Below are positions 1 to 6,085 of a stretch of 6,785 bases of DNA, one piece after another; the first letter of the stretch is position 1, and each line of letters starts with the position of its first letter. The position numbers and the translations under genes are program-made. The DNA comes from Clostridia bacterium (GTDB lineage: Bacteria > Bacillota > Clostridia > Oscillospirales > CAG-382), in contig CAAEDF010000130.1 of the NCBI GenBank assembly GCA_900754535.1, positions 1 to 6,785 on the forward strand, written 5' to 3'. The notes under the pieces are model-generated. The model made no database searches and was not told the DNA's origin. It saw only the letters and a list, made by a program, of their open reading frames with translations.

Positions 1-1
1 G

Positions 2-400
2 CTGTTATTGGCAGATGAACAGGAAAATATGATAGACCGATATCTTACAAATGGGACAATGTATGTTTTAGAGGATGATGGAGTCAAAGCCGAATGTGTT
101 GTGTTAGATGTCGGCGGCGGAGTGCTTGAAATAAAAAACATTGCCACATATCCGCAGTTTCACGGTAAGGGCTACGGTAAAGCATTGATTGAGTTTATTA
201 TTAAAAAATATCAGGGCGATTATTCGATATTGCAGGTCGGAACGGGTGACAGCCCATCAACGATCCCATTTTATGAAAAGTGCGGCTTTACCCGTTCTCA
301 TATTATTAAGAACTTTTTTACCGATAATTATGACCACCCGATTTATGATGGTGGTGTGAAGCTGACAGATATGATTTACTTGCAAAAAAACATAAAATAA
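2..400 (+). CDS. GNAT-family N-acetyltransferase, 5' end cut by window edge
   Basis: The C-terminal ~130 residues of a GNAT acetyltransferase, a family that moves an acetyl group from acetyl-CoA to an amine; the substrate cannot be told. The acetyl-CoA-binding motif A is visible as QFHGKGYGKAL (codons starting at 155), following the beta strand LEIKNIAT. A later strand and the FYEKCGF motif near the end are typical of the fold. The frame is open to the first bases of the window (CTG TTA TTG GCA reads LLLA), so the TTG at 8 is probably an internal leucine codon, not the start, and a short N-terminal part is missing. The gene ends 69 bases before the sigma-factor gene on the same strand. I see no terminator between them, so co-transcription is possible. 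The family call is firm; the specific role is unknown. Confidence 0.88.
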   Translation: MLLADEQENMIDRYLTNGTMYVLEDDGVKAECVVLDVGGGVLEIKNIATYPQFHGKGYGKALIEFIIKKYQGDYSILQVGTGDSPSTIPFYEKCGFTRSHIIKNFFTDNYDHPIYDGGVKLTDMIYLQKNIK

Positions 401-469
401 ATTTTTCCCTTGACCACCCAGCAAAACTCCTTTTTCTAGCACTTTATAAGCGAAAGGCAGGCCAGGACT

Positions 470-2023
470 ATGATGCAGAAAGCCATTGAAAGCTATATCG
501 AAAAAGTATACGGTTATGCTGTCAACCGCACATACTGCAGAGAAGAAGCAGATGAACTTGCACAGGAGATATTGTTTACCGTGTTTCGTGAACTGCCCAA
601 GCTCAGAGATGAAAGCAAATTTGAGCCGTGGCTTTGGAGCGTGGCTGCCAATGTAACAAGAAGCTTTAGGCGCAGCATGGGAAAACAGCGCGCGATGTAT
701 TCCTATGATACGCTTGAAAGCCTGCCGTTTGAGGACGAGTATTTTAAGGGGGAGGAGGAAGAAGAAATTTATGCTTCCCTGCGAGAAAAAATCGCAATGC
801 TCTCCTCAACATACCGCGACATCATTGTCCTTTTCTACTACGACGGCCTTTCAACGAAAACCATTTCCAAAAAACTCAAAATACCCGAAGGCACCGTCAG
901 ATGGCGGCTTGCCGAAGGAAGAAAAAAACTGAAAAAGGAGTATACACAGATGAACGAAACAGCTTTGAGACCCGTAAAAATGCGACTTGATATATACGGA
1001 AGCGGAGATTACAACGGTAAAACCATTCCTTTTCCCGATGTCTATATTGACGATGCGCTTTCACAAAATATTTTGTATTATTGCTATGAACAAGCAAAAG
1101 GCATTGAAGAATTGGCAAAATTATGCGGCGTTCCCGCATACTATATTGAGGAAAGAATAGGTAATCTGCTTAAGCGTGAAGCCGTTATTGAAGTTTCAAA
1201 GGGAAAATATCAGACCGACTTTATAATCTGGTCAGACAAATACGGTATCTACTGCGAAGAAAACGCCGAAAAATCACTGATGCCTGTTATGGAAAGGATG
1301 CTGAAAGCGTTAGACAACATAGCCGAAAAAGCAGCTGATATTGACTTTTACAGGGCCGAAAAAAGCGAATCGGATCTATACTATCTGTACGGAGTCATGG
1401 CATTTGTTTATGCAAGCAAGCATTACTGCAAATTGAAATTTCCCCCGTTTAAGGAAAAATATGACGGCAACAAATGGTGTTACCTCGGAAACATGGAAAC
1501 CGGAAAGCATCACAGGACGGGGATCGGCATACAGCACAATGCGAATTCAGGCAGCCGAGGCGGTTTAAGCCACACCGTATATAACGGCATCAGCGGTATT
1601 GCATCCCGTCAGATGATGTACGATAACCATATCAATGTCTGCGAGGACCTCTTGACGGATGGCAAAACCGATGATATCGATTCCCTGGCAGATGCCATTC
1701 AAGCCGGATATATTGTTAAAAGGCAGAACGGAAGCTTTTTCATAACTACCCCGTTCTTCACCAAAGAGCAAAAAGCCGAATTTGACGCAATAGCGGATAA
1801 ATATCTTGCACCGCTTATGCCGGAATATTCGGAAATATTGAATACGTTTATTTCGGGATACAAAAAGCTGTTCCCCGGACACTTGAATGACGATGCGGAC
1901 CGTATGTGCCACGGCATGTTTACCGGCATGTATACGGTAATTATCGCTTATGCTCAAAGAACCGAAACAATCAAAATGCCTTCACGGAACAATTATTGTG
2001 ACGTTTTGATCCGATTCAAATGA
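470..2023 (+). CDS. ECF-type sigma-70 factor fused to a long C-terminal winged-helix-containing domain
   Basis: A 517-residue protein. Residues ~6-69 look like sigma region 2 (helices with EEADELAQEILFTVF and the FEPWLWSVAANVTRSF core/-10 recognition segment). An acidic linker (EEEEE near 95-99) follows. Residues ~105-157 are region 4, with the helix-turn-helix LSTKTISKKLKIPEGTVRWRL that reads the -35 element. ECF sigma factors are normally ~160-200 residues, so residues 161-517 are extra. Residues ~197-253 resemble a winged helix (IEELAKLCGVPAYYIEERI, then a KGKYQT wing). The rest, with a segment rich in Gly and His at ~340-370, I do not recognise. No transmembrane segment is seen, so it is not a classical membrane anti-sigma factor. 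By inference the extension regulates the sigma domain. Two adjacent ATGs (470, 473) are possible starts with only a weak ribosome site; an ECF-type or TTGACC-type promoter could not be assigned with confidence. Confidence 0.85.
   Translation: MMQKAIESYIEKVYGYAVNRTYCREEADELAQEILFTVFRELPKLRDESKFEPWLWSVAANVTRSFRRSMGKQRAMYSYDTLESLPFEDEYFKGEEEEEIYASLREKIAMLSSTYRDIIVLFYYDGLSTKTISKKLKIPEGTVRWRLAEGRKKLKKEYTQMNETALRPVKMRLDIYGSGDYNGKTIPFPDVYIDDALSQNILYYCYEQAKGIEELAKLCGVPAYYIEERIGNLLKREAVIEVSKGKYQTDFIIWSDKYGIYCEENAEKSLMPVMERMLKALDNIAEKAADIDFYRAEKSESDLYYLYGVMAFVYASKHYCKLKFPPFKEKYDGNKWCYLGNMETGKHHRTGIGIQHNANSGSRGGLSHTVYNGISGIASRQMMYDNHINVCEDLLTDGKTDDIDSLADAIQAGYIVKRQNGSFFITTPFFTKEQKAEFDAIADKYLAPLMPEYSEILNTFISGYKKLFPGHLNDDADRMCHGMFTGMYTVIIAYAQRTETIKMPSRNNYCDVLIRFK
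935..952 (+). promoter_or_regulatory. Internal ribosome binding site and in-frame ATG at the sigma/extension junction
   Basis: AAGGAG at 935-940 lies 9 bases before an ATG at 950-952. This ATG is codon 161 of the sigma fusion, immediately after the end of region 4 (RKKLKKEYTQ). Starting here would yield a separate 357-residue C-terminal protein. The site is much better than the one before the annotated start. Function is inferred; the Lys/Glu-rich coding (AAA AAG GAG) could create it by chance. Confidence 0.45.
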
Positions 2024-2032
2024 ATTTAATAG

Positions 2033-2070
2033 ACGCCGCCGGCAGTTATCAGGCTGTCGGCGGCGTTTTT
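2033..2070 (+). terminator. Intrinsic terminator after the sigma-fusion gene
   Basis: A 13-bp stem (2033-2045 with 2054-2066, one G-U wobble, very GC-rich) and an 8-base loop, ending in TTTTT (2066-2070). It begins 10 bases after the stop codon. On the - strand the same stem is followed by the AT-rich CTATTAAATTC and may also stop the convergent chrA transcript, which ends at 2097. Confidence 0.9.
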
Positions 2071-2096
2071 CGCGGCAATCATTCGTTTTTTTATTG

Positions 2097-2675
2097 TCAG
2101 GCTGCGACAGACATATCAAATGCATATCCGGCCGCGATGCCCAAAGCGGCGGAAATGCATATGATGATGACTGGGTGCAGTTTTTTTATTCCCATGAATA
2201 CGGACAGAGCAAAGATAGCCAAAGAAGCATAAAACGCGGGTGAGACAAATACGCCGGTATTTATTCCGGACGGAAAAAACACGGTATACCCTACCGATAT
2301 AACGGAGGCGGCGATAAGGCCGGACACCGCGGGCTTGAGACCGTTGAGGCAGCCGGTGACCGCAAGGCTGTTCCTGAAGCGAGCGACAAAGCGGGCTATC
2401 ACAAGTATTATTATAAAAGACGGAAGGACGACGCCCAGAGTTGCGCACAGGGCGCCGGGGATCCCGCCGAGCTGCGTTCCGACATATGTCGATATATTCA
2501 CGGCAAAAGGCCCCGGCGTGCTTTCGCTTACCGCTATAAAATCGACAAGATCCGGCCCGGAGACCCAGCCGCGGCCCTCTACCTCGGCCTGAATGAGAGG
2601 GAGCATGGCATATCCGCCGCCGAAGGTGAAAAGACCTATTTTGAAAAATACATAAAAAAGCTCGAGATAAATCAC
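2097..2675 (-). CDS. chrA: Chromate transporter half-protein (ChrA family), second of pair
   Basis: A 192-residue membrane protein with one Chromate_transp domain. The signature FGGGYAMLP is at residues 18-26 and ESTPGP at 51-56, followed by about four more hydrophobic segments. Full-length ChrA has two such domains; half-size versions are made from adjacent gene pairs and are known to work together in bacilli (short-chain CHR pairs). It probably forms one membrane transporter with the product of the gene just upstream, moving chromate or a related oxyanion; the true substrate in an anaerobe is uncertain. The start is GTG at 2675, chosen because GAGGAGGG lies 7 bases upstream and because it overlaps the TGA of the upstream gene (GTGA), a sign of translational coupling. 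The stop is 27 bases from the convergent terminator stem. Confidence 0.92.
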   Translation of the reverse strand: MIYLELFYVFFKIGLFTFGGGYAMLPLIQAEVEGRGWVSGPDLVDFIAVSESTPGPFAVNISTYVGTQLGGIPGALCATLGVVLPSFIIILVIARFVARFRNSLAVTGCLNGLKPAVSGLIAASVISVGYTVFFPSGINTGVFVSPAFYASLAIFALSVFMGIKKLHPVIIICISAALGIAAGYAFDMSVAA

Positions 2676-3253
2676 CGTCCGTCCCTCCTCGTCAGCACAA
2701 AGGTATAGACAAGTCCGGAAAGGGCACAGCCTGCGATGACAAAAACGGCGTTGATCTCAAATACGGCAACGGCGATAAATGCCGCCGCACATATGATATA
2801 TGCTACAGCTCCTTTTCCGCGCGGACTTTGGCGGAACATGGAAAAAAGAGCTTTGAGGATGAGCGCGAGAACGCCGGCACGTATGCCGAAAAACGCATAT
2901 GCGACCGCTCTGATATGTTTGAATTCATTGAGAAAAAACGAAATGACGGTTATCACGGCAAATGAGGGTATGACCACTCCGAGCGTTGCAAGCAGCGCGC
3001 CGAAAAAGCCGCCTACGCGCCAGCCGACGAAGGTGGCGCTGTTTATCGCTATCGGACCCGGAGTGGATTCCGCTATCGCTATGATCTCGAGGATATCCTC
3101 ATCGCTTATCCAGTGCTTGTTTTCCACCGTTTCCTTTTGGATAAGAGGGATCATGGCATAACCGCCGCCGAAGGTAAAAAGCCCTATGCGTAAAAACGAT
3201 ACGAATAACTGCAGAAGCACTTTTGCCGGGCATTGCCTTTTTTTATCGTTCAT
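2672..3253 (-). CDS. chrA: Chromate transporter half-protein (ChrA family), first of pair
   Basis: A 193-residue membrane protein with a single Chromate_transp domain: FGGGYAMIP at residues 28-36, ESTPGP at 62-67, then GALLATLGVVIPSF and further hydrophobic helices. It resembles its downstream partner throughout, consistent with an ancient duplication, and the two probably assemble in the membrane. The open frame continues upstream to 3589, but the extra 112 residues are Arg-rich, non-hydrophobic and antisense to nothing recognisable as this family. The ATG at 3253 has AAAGG 7 bases upstream and starts just before the first helix, so I chose it. It lies 149 bases downstream of the ECF S-component gene on the same strand; it may have its own promoter (3333-3361) or be read through. 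The last four bases overlap the start of the second half-protein. Confidence 0.92.
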   Translation of the reverse strand: MNDKKRQCPAKVLLQLFVSFLRIGLFTFGGGYAMIPLIQKETVENKHWISDEDILEIIAIAESTPGPIAINSATFVGWRVGGFFGALLATLGVVIPSFAVITVISFFLNEFKHIRAVAYAFFGIRAGVLALILKALFSMFRQSPRGKGAVAYIICAAAFIAVAVFEINAVFVIAGCALSGLVYTFVLTRRDGR

Positions 3254-3287
3254 ATGTCCGCCTTTCACAAAGCCTATATATAAAGCA

Positions 3288-3315
3288 GCCGCGTCGTCAT
3301 GATATGCAACGCGGC
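3288..3315 (-). other. GC-rich hairpin in the chrA leader
   Basis: A perfect 7-bp inverted repeat, GCCGCGT/ACGCGGC, with a 14-base spacer that itself contains the palindrome TCATGA. It lies 35 bases upstream of the chrA start. On the - strand it is followed by TGCTTTATATATAG, not a clean U-tract, so it is a leader structure or operator rather than a clear terminator. Confidence 0.45.
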
Positions 3316-3332
3316 CGCGATAGGGTACAAAA

Positions 3333-3361
3333 ATTATCATGTAATCATGCCGCAGTATCAG
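3333..3361 (-). promoter_or_regulatory. Possible sigma-A promoter for the chrA pair
   Basis: On the - strand, CTGATA (4 of 6 to TTGACA) and GATAAT (5 of 6 to TATAAT) are separated by 17 bases. Transcription would start near 3326, giving a ~73-base leader that begins just before the 3288-3315 hairpin. The match is moderate only. Confidence 0.4.
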
Positions 3362-3385
3362 ATCCTGCCATAATGCCGGCATGAC

Positions 3386-3410
3386 AGCCGAAAACGGCTT
3401 TTTTATTTTT
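3386..3410 (+). terminator. Intrinsic terminator on the + strand with no + strand gene before it
   Basis: AGCCG, an AAAA loop, CGGCT, then TTTTTATTTTT. The shape is textbook in the + direction. On the - strand, where the flanking genes lie, there is no U-tract after the stem (GTCATGCC). It overlaps the stop codon of the S-component gene. It may end an antisense transcript. Confidence 0.6.
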
Positions 3411-3996
3411 CCATACGCTCTTTGAGTTTGAGAAGCGGAACGGAGATCGCCGGACAAAGCACGACGGTGGAAATGAATTCGATAAGGAAATTGACGGTAA
3501 GCATGCCGAGAAGGACATAAAGCACGACGCTTTGCCCCGCTGCGCTCGCTTCGGCCTCGTACAGGCCGCCGAACATCGTTACCAAACAAAGAGCAAAAAG
3601 GCCGGTATTTACTATCGGGCCGGTCACGGCAGCAACGATACTTGCGACAAAAGGATTTTTTGACTCTTTATAAATGAGTCGATAAAACAGAGCGGGAATC
3701 CAGCCTGCAAACGTGGCACGGACTACGCAGCCCACAAATGTATAGAACCAGTTGACGGTCATGAGATATGCCGCGTCGGCATCGGTAAGAAATACCGTAA
3801 GTCCGAAAATAAAGCCGAGCAGCGCGCCTGCGGCAGGACCGATGTAAATGCCGCCGATTATTATCGGAATGAGTACAATAGTGATAGAGAAAGCCCCGAT
3901 TTTTATCATACCGCCTACAAGAGACAGGACAAATACGATCGCGGCAAACAATGCGGTGAGCGCAATGTTCAAATTCATGGAATATTTTGATCTCAT
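3403..3996 (-). CDS. ECF transporter S component, substrate unknown
   Basis: A 197-residue integral membrane protein with about six hydrophobic segments (roughly residues 8-30, 34-52, 54-72, 78-105, 115-142, 157-187). The layout, with IGGIYIGPAAGALLGFIFGL in the first half and TGPIVNTGLF near residue 126, fits the substrate-binding S subunit of energy-coupling-factor vitamin transporters (ECF_trnsprt type). Such proteins capture a vitamin or similar small molecule and are driven by a shared EcfA/EcfA'/EcfT module, which is not encoded here. I cannot assign the substrate: no riboswitch is seen and the neighbours (chromate transporters, divergent murC) give no pathway hint. The ATG at 3996 has AAAGGG 9 bases upstream; Met7 is an alternative start. 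A promoter is seen at 4029-4057, giving a leader of only ~26 bases. Confidence 0.82.
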   Translation of the reverse strand: MRSKYSMNLNIALTALFAAIVFVLSLVGGMIKIGAFSITIVLIPIIIGGIYIGPAAGALLGFIFGLTVFLTDADAAYLMTVNWFYTFVGCVVRATFAGWIPALFYRLIYKESKNPFVASIVAAVTGPIVNTGLFALCLVTMFGGLYEAEASAAGQSVVLYVLLGMLTVNFLIEFISTVVLCPAISVPLLKLKERMEK

Positions 3997-4028
3997 TGTA
4001 TCATACCCTTTCTTTGTATCGTTGCTTT

Positions 4029-4057
4029 ATTTTACACCCTATTTGCGGTAAAATCAA
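4029..4057 (-). promoter_or_regulatory. Probable sigma-A promoter for the ECF S-component gene
   Basis: On the - strand, TTGATT (4052-4057) and TAAAAT (4029-4034) have a 17-base spacer. The predicted start is near 4022, about 26 bases before the ATG at 3996. Confidence 0.6.
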
Positions 4058-4072
4058 TGACAAGTTTTACAA

Positions 4073-4123
4073 AAAAATGCATTATTACCGCCTGCATCTT
4101 GCATTTTGCGGCAAAAATGCATT
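4073..4123. repeat. Two AAAAATGCATT direct repeats 40 bp apart, with an inverted repeat between
   Basis: AAAAATGCATT occurs at 4073-4083 and 4113-4123; each includes the 8-base palindrome AATGCATT. The second copy also forms the right arm of a perfect 8-bp inverted repeat, TGCATTTT/AAAATGCA (4100-4107 with 4114-4121, loop GCGGCA). The group lies between the divergent promoters, 16 bases from each -35 element. It could be an operator, but no regulator gene in the window points to it. Confidence 0.45.
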
Positions 4124-4139
4124 TGAAACGCGTCGGCAC

Positions 4140-4168
4140 TTGTTTTTTTATTACGGTCGTGATATACT
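4140..4168 (+). promoter_or_regulatory. Probable sigma-A promoter for murC, extended -10
   Basis: TTGTTT (4140-4145), a 17-base spacer and TATACT (4163-4168), preceded by TGA so that the extended -10 motif TGnTATACT is complete. Transcription would start near 4175, leaving a ~120-base leader before the murC ATG in which I see no convincing conserved RNA element. Confidence 0.7.
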
Positions 4169-4295
4169 GTCAGTACAAACAGCCGTATATCGCGCTGCAC
4201 GTTTTTTGACTTCCGGCGGTCGTATGCCGCAGGCCTTAGGAATCTTCTCCATCATTGATTTTTCAAACTGTTTCGGAAAGGCGGCGTATATCCGA

Positions 4296-5672
4296 ATGAA
4301 AGAAATATTCGCTCTGGACGGCTACAGGAACATATATTTTGTCGGCATCGGCGGCAGCAGCATGTCCTCGCTTGCCATGATAATGAAAAACCGCGGCGTA
4401 CAGGTCAAGGGGTATGACCGGGCGGTATCGGCAGAAACCGAAATGCTTGAAAAAAGCGGGATAACGGTTTATCACGATACCCAACGTTCTCATTTTGACG
4501 GCGCCGACCTCGTGGTATACACAGTGGCGTTTTCGGCAGAGCATCCGGAGATGAAGATCGCCAATTCTCTCGGAGTTCCGGTCATTACACGTGCAAAGCT
4601 TCTTGAAGCGATTGCCGCCGGATACAAAAAATCCATAGGTGTTGCCGGAACGCACGGAAAGTCAACCACTTCCGGAATGCTGTCGCAGATTTTCCTGTCG
4701 GAGCACGGATGCTCACCGACGATACTTATCGGCGCGCCGCTTCCCGCCGTCGGAGCCGCATACAAAATTGGAAGCGACGATAATTTTATCTTTGAAGCCT
4801 GCGAATACAAGGATTCGTTTCTGAGCTTTTACCCGAAAATCGCCGTGATACTGAATGTGCGGCTTGACCATACCGACTATTTCCCATCAATGGAGCGGCT
4901 TGCAGCCTCCTTCAGGCAATACATGAACAACGCCGGCGCCGACGGCACGGCGATAGTGAACGCAGATTCGCCCGATGCGGTAAGGGCGTCCGAGGGAGTC
5001 CTTCCGAAGGTACTGTTTTATTCTACCATAAAAGCCGACGCCGACTTTTATGCCGGCAATATAGCCTTCGAGCACGGCTGCGGAAGCTTTGACTTTTACC
5101 AAAACGGCGCTCGGGTATGCAGGATAAATCTTTCCGTACCGGGCGAGTTCAATGTTTCCAACGCGTTGGCGGCAGCTGCTGCGGCAAGTATTTCGGGCAT
5201 AAGCAATGAAGCAATTGTCCGCGCCCTTAAAGATTTTCGGGGTGTTTCGCGCAGATTTGAATATCTCGGAAACATCAACGGAGCGAGGTTTTATACCGAC
5301 TATGCCCATCATCCCGACGAGCTGGGAGCAACGCTCAAAGCCGCCCGTTCGGTAGCGACAGGCCGTTTGGTCACACTCTTTCAGCCGCACACCTTTACAC
5401 GGCTGCACGACTTTTTCGACGAATTTGCTTCCTCTTTCTCATGCAGCGATCTGGCGCTTTTCACGGACGTTTTTTCCGCAAGAGAGACCAACCGTTTCGG
5501 AATAGGTTCCCGCGATCTGGCAAGCGCTGCCGGAGGTATATACCTGCCGTCGCTGGAAGACAGTGCCGATTATCTGTTGGAAAACACGCATGAGGGCGAC
5601 ACGGTAATGCTCATGGGCGCAGGTGACGTAAATCTCGTATGGGACATAATGATAAAAAAAGGCAAAAAGTGA
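4296..5672 (+). CDS. murC: UDP-N-acetylmuramate--L-alanine ligase
   Basis: A 458-residue cytoplasmic enzyme that joins L-alanine to UDP-MurNAc with ATP, the first step of the peptidoglycan stem peptide. The N-terminal UDP-binding loop is GIGGSSMSS (residues 18-25). The ATP loop is GTHGKSTT (118-125). The central domain has FEACE (166-170) and NVRLDHTDYF (187-196), and the Mur ligase signature FNVSNALAAAAA starts at 285. The C-terminal domain has RRFEYLG (319-325), DYAHHPDELGATLKAAR (335-351), LFQPHTFTRL (361-370) and the closing MGAGDVN. The length is normal for MurC. The open frame runs back to 3987, but that stretch covers the promoter and is not protein-like, so the ATG at 4296 is used. 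AAAGGCGG ends 11 bases before it, a slightly long spacing, and no nearer in-frame start exists. It is divergent from the S-component gene; rpmB follows without a terminator between. Confidence 0.96.
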   Translation: MKEIFALDGYRNIYFVGIGGSSMSSLAMIMKNRGVQVKGYDRAVSAETEMLEKSGITVYHDTQRSHFDGADLVVYTVAFSAEHPEMKIANSLGVPVITRAKLLEAIAAGYKKSIGVAGTHGKSTTSGMLSQIFLSEHGCSPTILIGAPLPAVGAAYKIGSDDNFIFEACEYKDSFLSFYPKIAVILNVRLDHTDYFPSMERLAASFRQYMNNAGADGTAIVNADSPDAVRASEGVLPKVLFYSTIKADADFYAGNIAFEHGCGSFDFYQNGARVCRINLSVPGEFNVSNALAAAAAASISGISNEAIVRALKDFRGVSRRFEYLGNINGARFYTDYAHHPDELGATLKAARSVATGRLVTLFQPHTFTRLHDFFDEFASSFSCSDLALFTDVFSARETNRFGIGSRDLASAAGGIYLPSLEDSADYLLENTHEGDTVMLMGAGDVNLVWDIMIKKGKK

Positions 5673-5680
5673 AAAAGCTC

Positions 5681-5709
5681 TTGACAAATCCCGAAAAATG
5701 TTATATATT
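5681..5709 (+). promoter_or_regulatory. Strong sigma-A promoter for rpmB
   Basis: A perfect TTGACA (5681-5686), a 17-base spacer and TATATT (5704-5709). It starts 8 bases after the murC stop codon, with no terminator before it, so rpmB can be served both by this promoter and by read-through from murC. The predicted start is near 5716. Confidence 0.85.
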
Positions 5710-5725
5710 TAATTGTTGACATTTG

Positions 5726-5743
5726 CATGTTGATTAAAACATG
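5726..5743 (+). other. Small hairpin in the rpmB leader
   Basis: CATGTT and AACATG form a perfect 6-bp stem around a GATTAA loop (two further wobble pairs possible), followed by TGTTTTC. It sits in the ~70-base leader of rpmB. It is AT-rich and weak; a regulatory role is only a guess. Confidence 0.3.
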
Positions 5744-5785
5744 TGTTTTCGGCAACATAAACGGGAGCTATGGAGGTGCATATAA

Positions 5786-5974
5786 ATGGCAAAGTGCATG
5801 ATCTGCAACAAGGGCGTCACGTTCGGAAACAACGTATCGCATTCCAACCGCAAAACGAGCAGGACTTGGAAGCCCAATATCCGCAAGGTCAAAGCCGTTG
5901 TCAACGGCGAAAACAAGACCGTGTCCGTTTGCTCGCGCTGCCTGCGTTCGGGAAAGATAACCCGCGCACAGTAA
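5786..5974 (+). CDS. rpmB: 50S ribosomal protein L28
   Basis: A 62-residue basic protein of the large ribosomal subunit. It matches L28 along its full length: MAKCMICNKG at the start, SHSNRKTSRTWKPN in the centre, and CSRCLRSGKI near the end. Two CxxC pairs (Cys4/Cys7 and Cys49/Cys52) mark the zinc-binding (C+) form of L28; many bacteria also carry a cysteine-free paralogue used under zinc limitation, which is not in this window. GGAGGTG lies 7 bases before the ATG. It has its own strong promoter (5681-5709) and ends 27 bases before the large terminator stem shared with the convergent rubrerythrin gene. As in many Clostridia it stands alone, not next to rpmG. Confidence 0.98.
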   Translation: MAKCMICNKGVTFGNNVSHSNRKTSRTWKPNIRKVKAVVNGENKTVSVCSRCLRSGKITRAQ

Positions 5975-6001
5975 TTGCGGAACTCAGGTTCTTACAAGCT
6001 T

Positions 6002-6070
6002 AAAATATTGACCTTAAGGGCATATCCGCTGCCTTACAGCCGGCGGAATTTCCTTAAGGTCAATATTTTT
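6002..6070. terminator. Bidirectional terminator between rpmB and rubrerythrin
   Basis: A perfect 18-bp inverted repeat (6002-6019 with 6052-6069) with a 32-base loop that can fold further (GCTG/CAGC and TCC/GGA). On the + strand it runs into ATTTTTGTTTTATTTG, a strong U-tract for rpmB. On the - strand the arm ends in ATATTTT, 17 bases after the rubrerythrin stop codon. Confidence 0.88.
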
Positions 6071-6085
6071 GTTTTATTTGTTCTT

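Noticed and set aside
401..469. Sigma-A or ECF autoregulated promoter before the sigma-fusion gene (TTGACC at 410-415)
   Set aside because: The hexamer 17 bases downstream (TTTCTA) is a poor -10 and no convincing ECF-type AAC/CGT pair is seen.
1565..1957. - strand open frames inside the sigma-fusion gene
   Set aside because: No ribosome sites or family features; shadows of the + strand gene.
2020..2592. + strand open frames at 2020-2232 and 2335-2592
   Set aside because: The first runs through the terminator, both are antisense to the second chrA half-protein, and neither resembles a known protein.
3254..3589. Upstream extension of the first chrA half-protein frame by 112 residues
   Set aside because: Residues are Arg-rich and unlike the family, the stretch overlaps the S-component gene, and the ATG at 3253 has a good ribosome site right before the conserved domain.
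3987..4295. N-terminal extension of MurC by 103 codons
   Set aside because: It covers both divergent promoters, has no MurC similarity, and normal MurC length is reached from 4296.
5716..5744. Second TTGACA (5716-5721) as another rpmB -35 element
   Set aside because: No -10-like hexamer at 16-18 bases; the promoter at 5681-5709 explains expression better.
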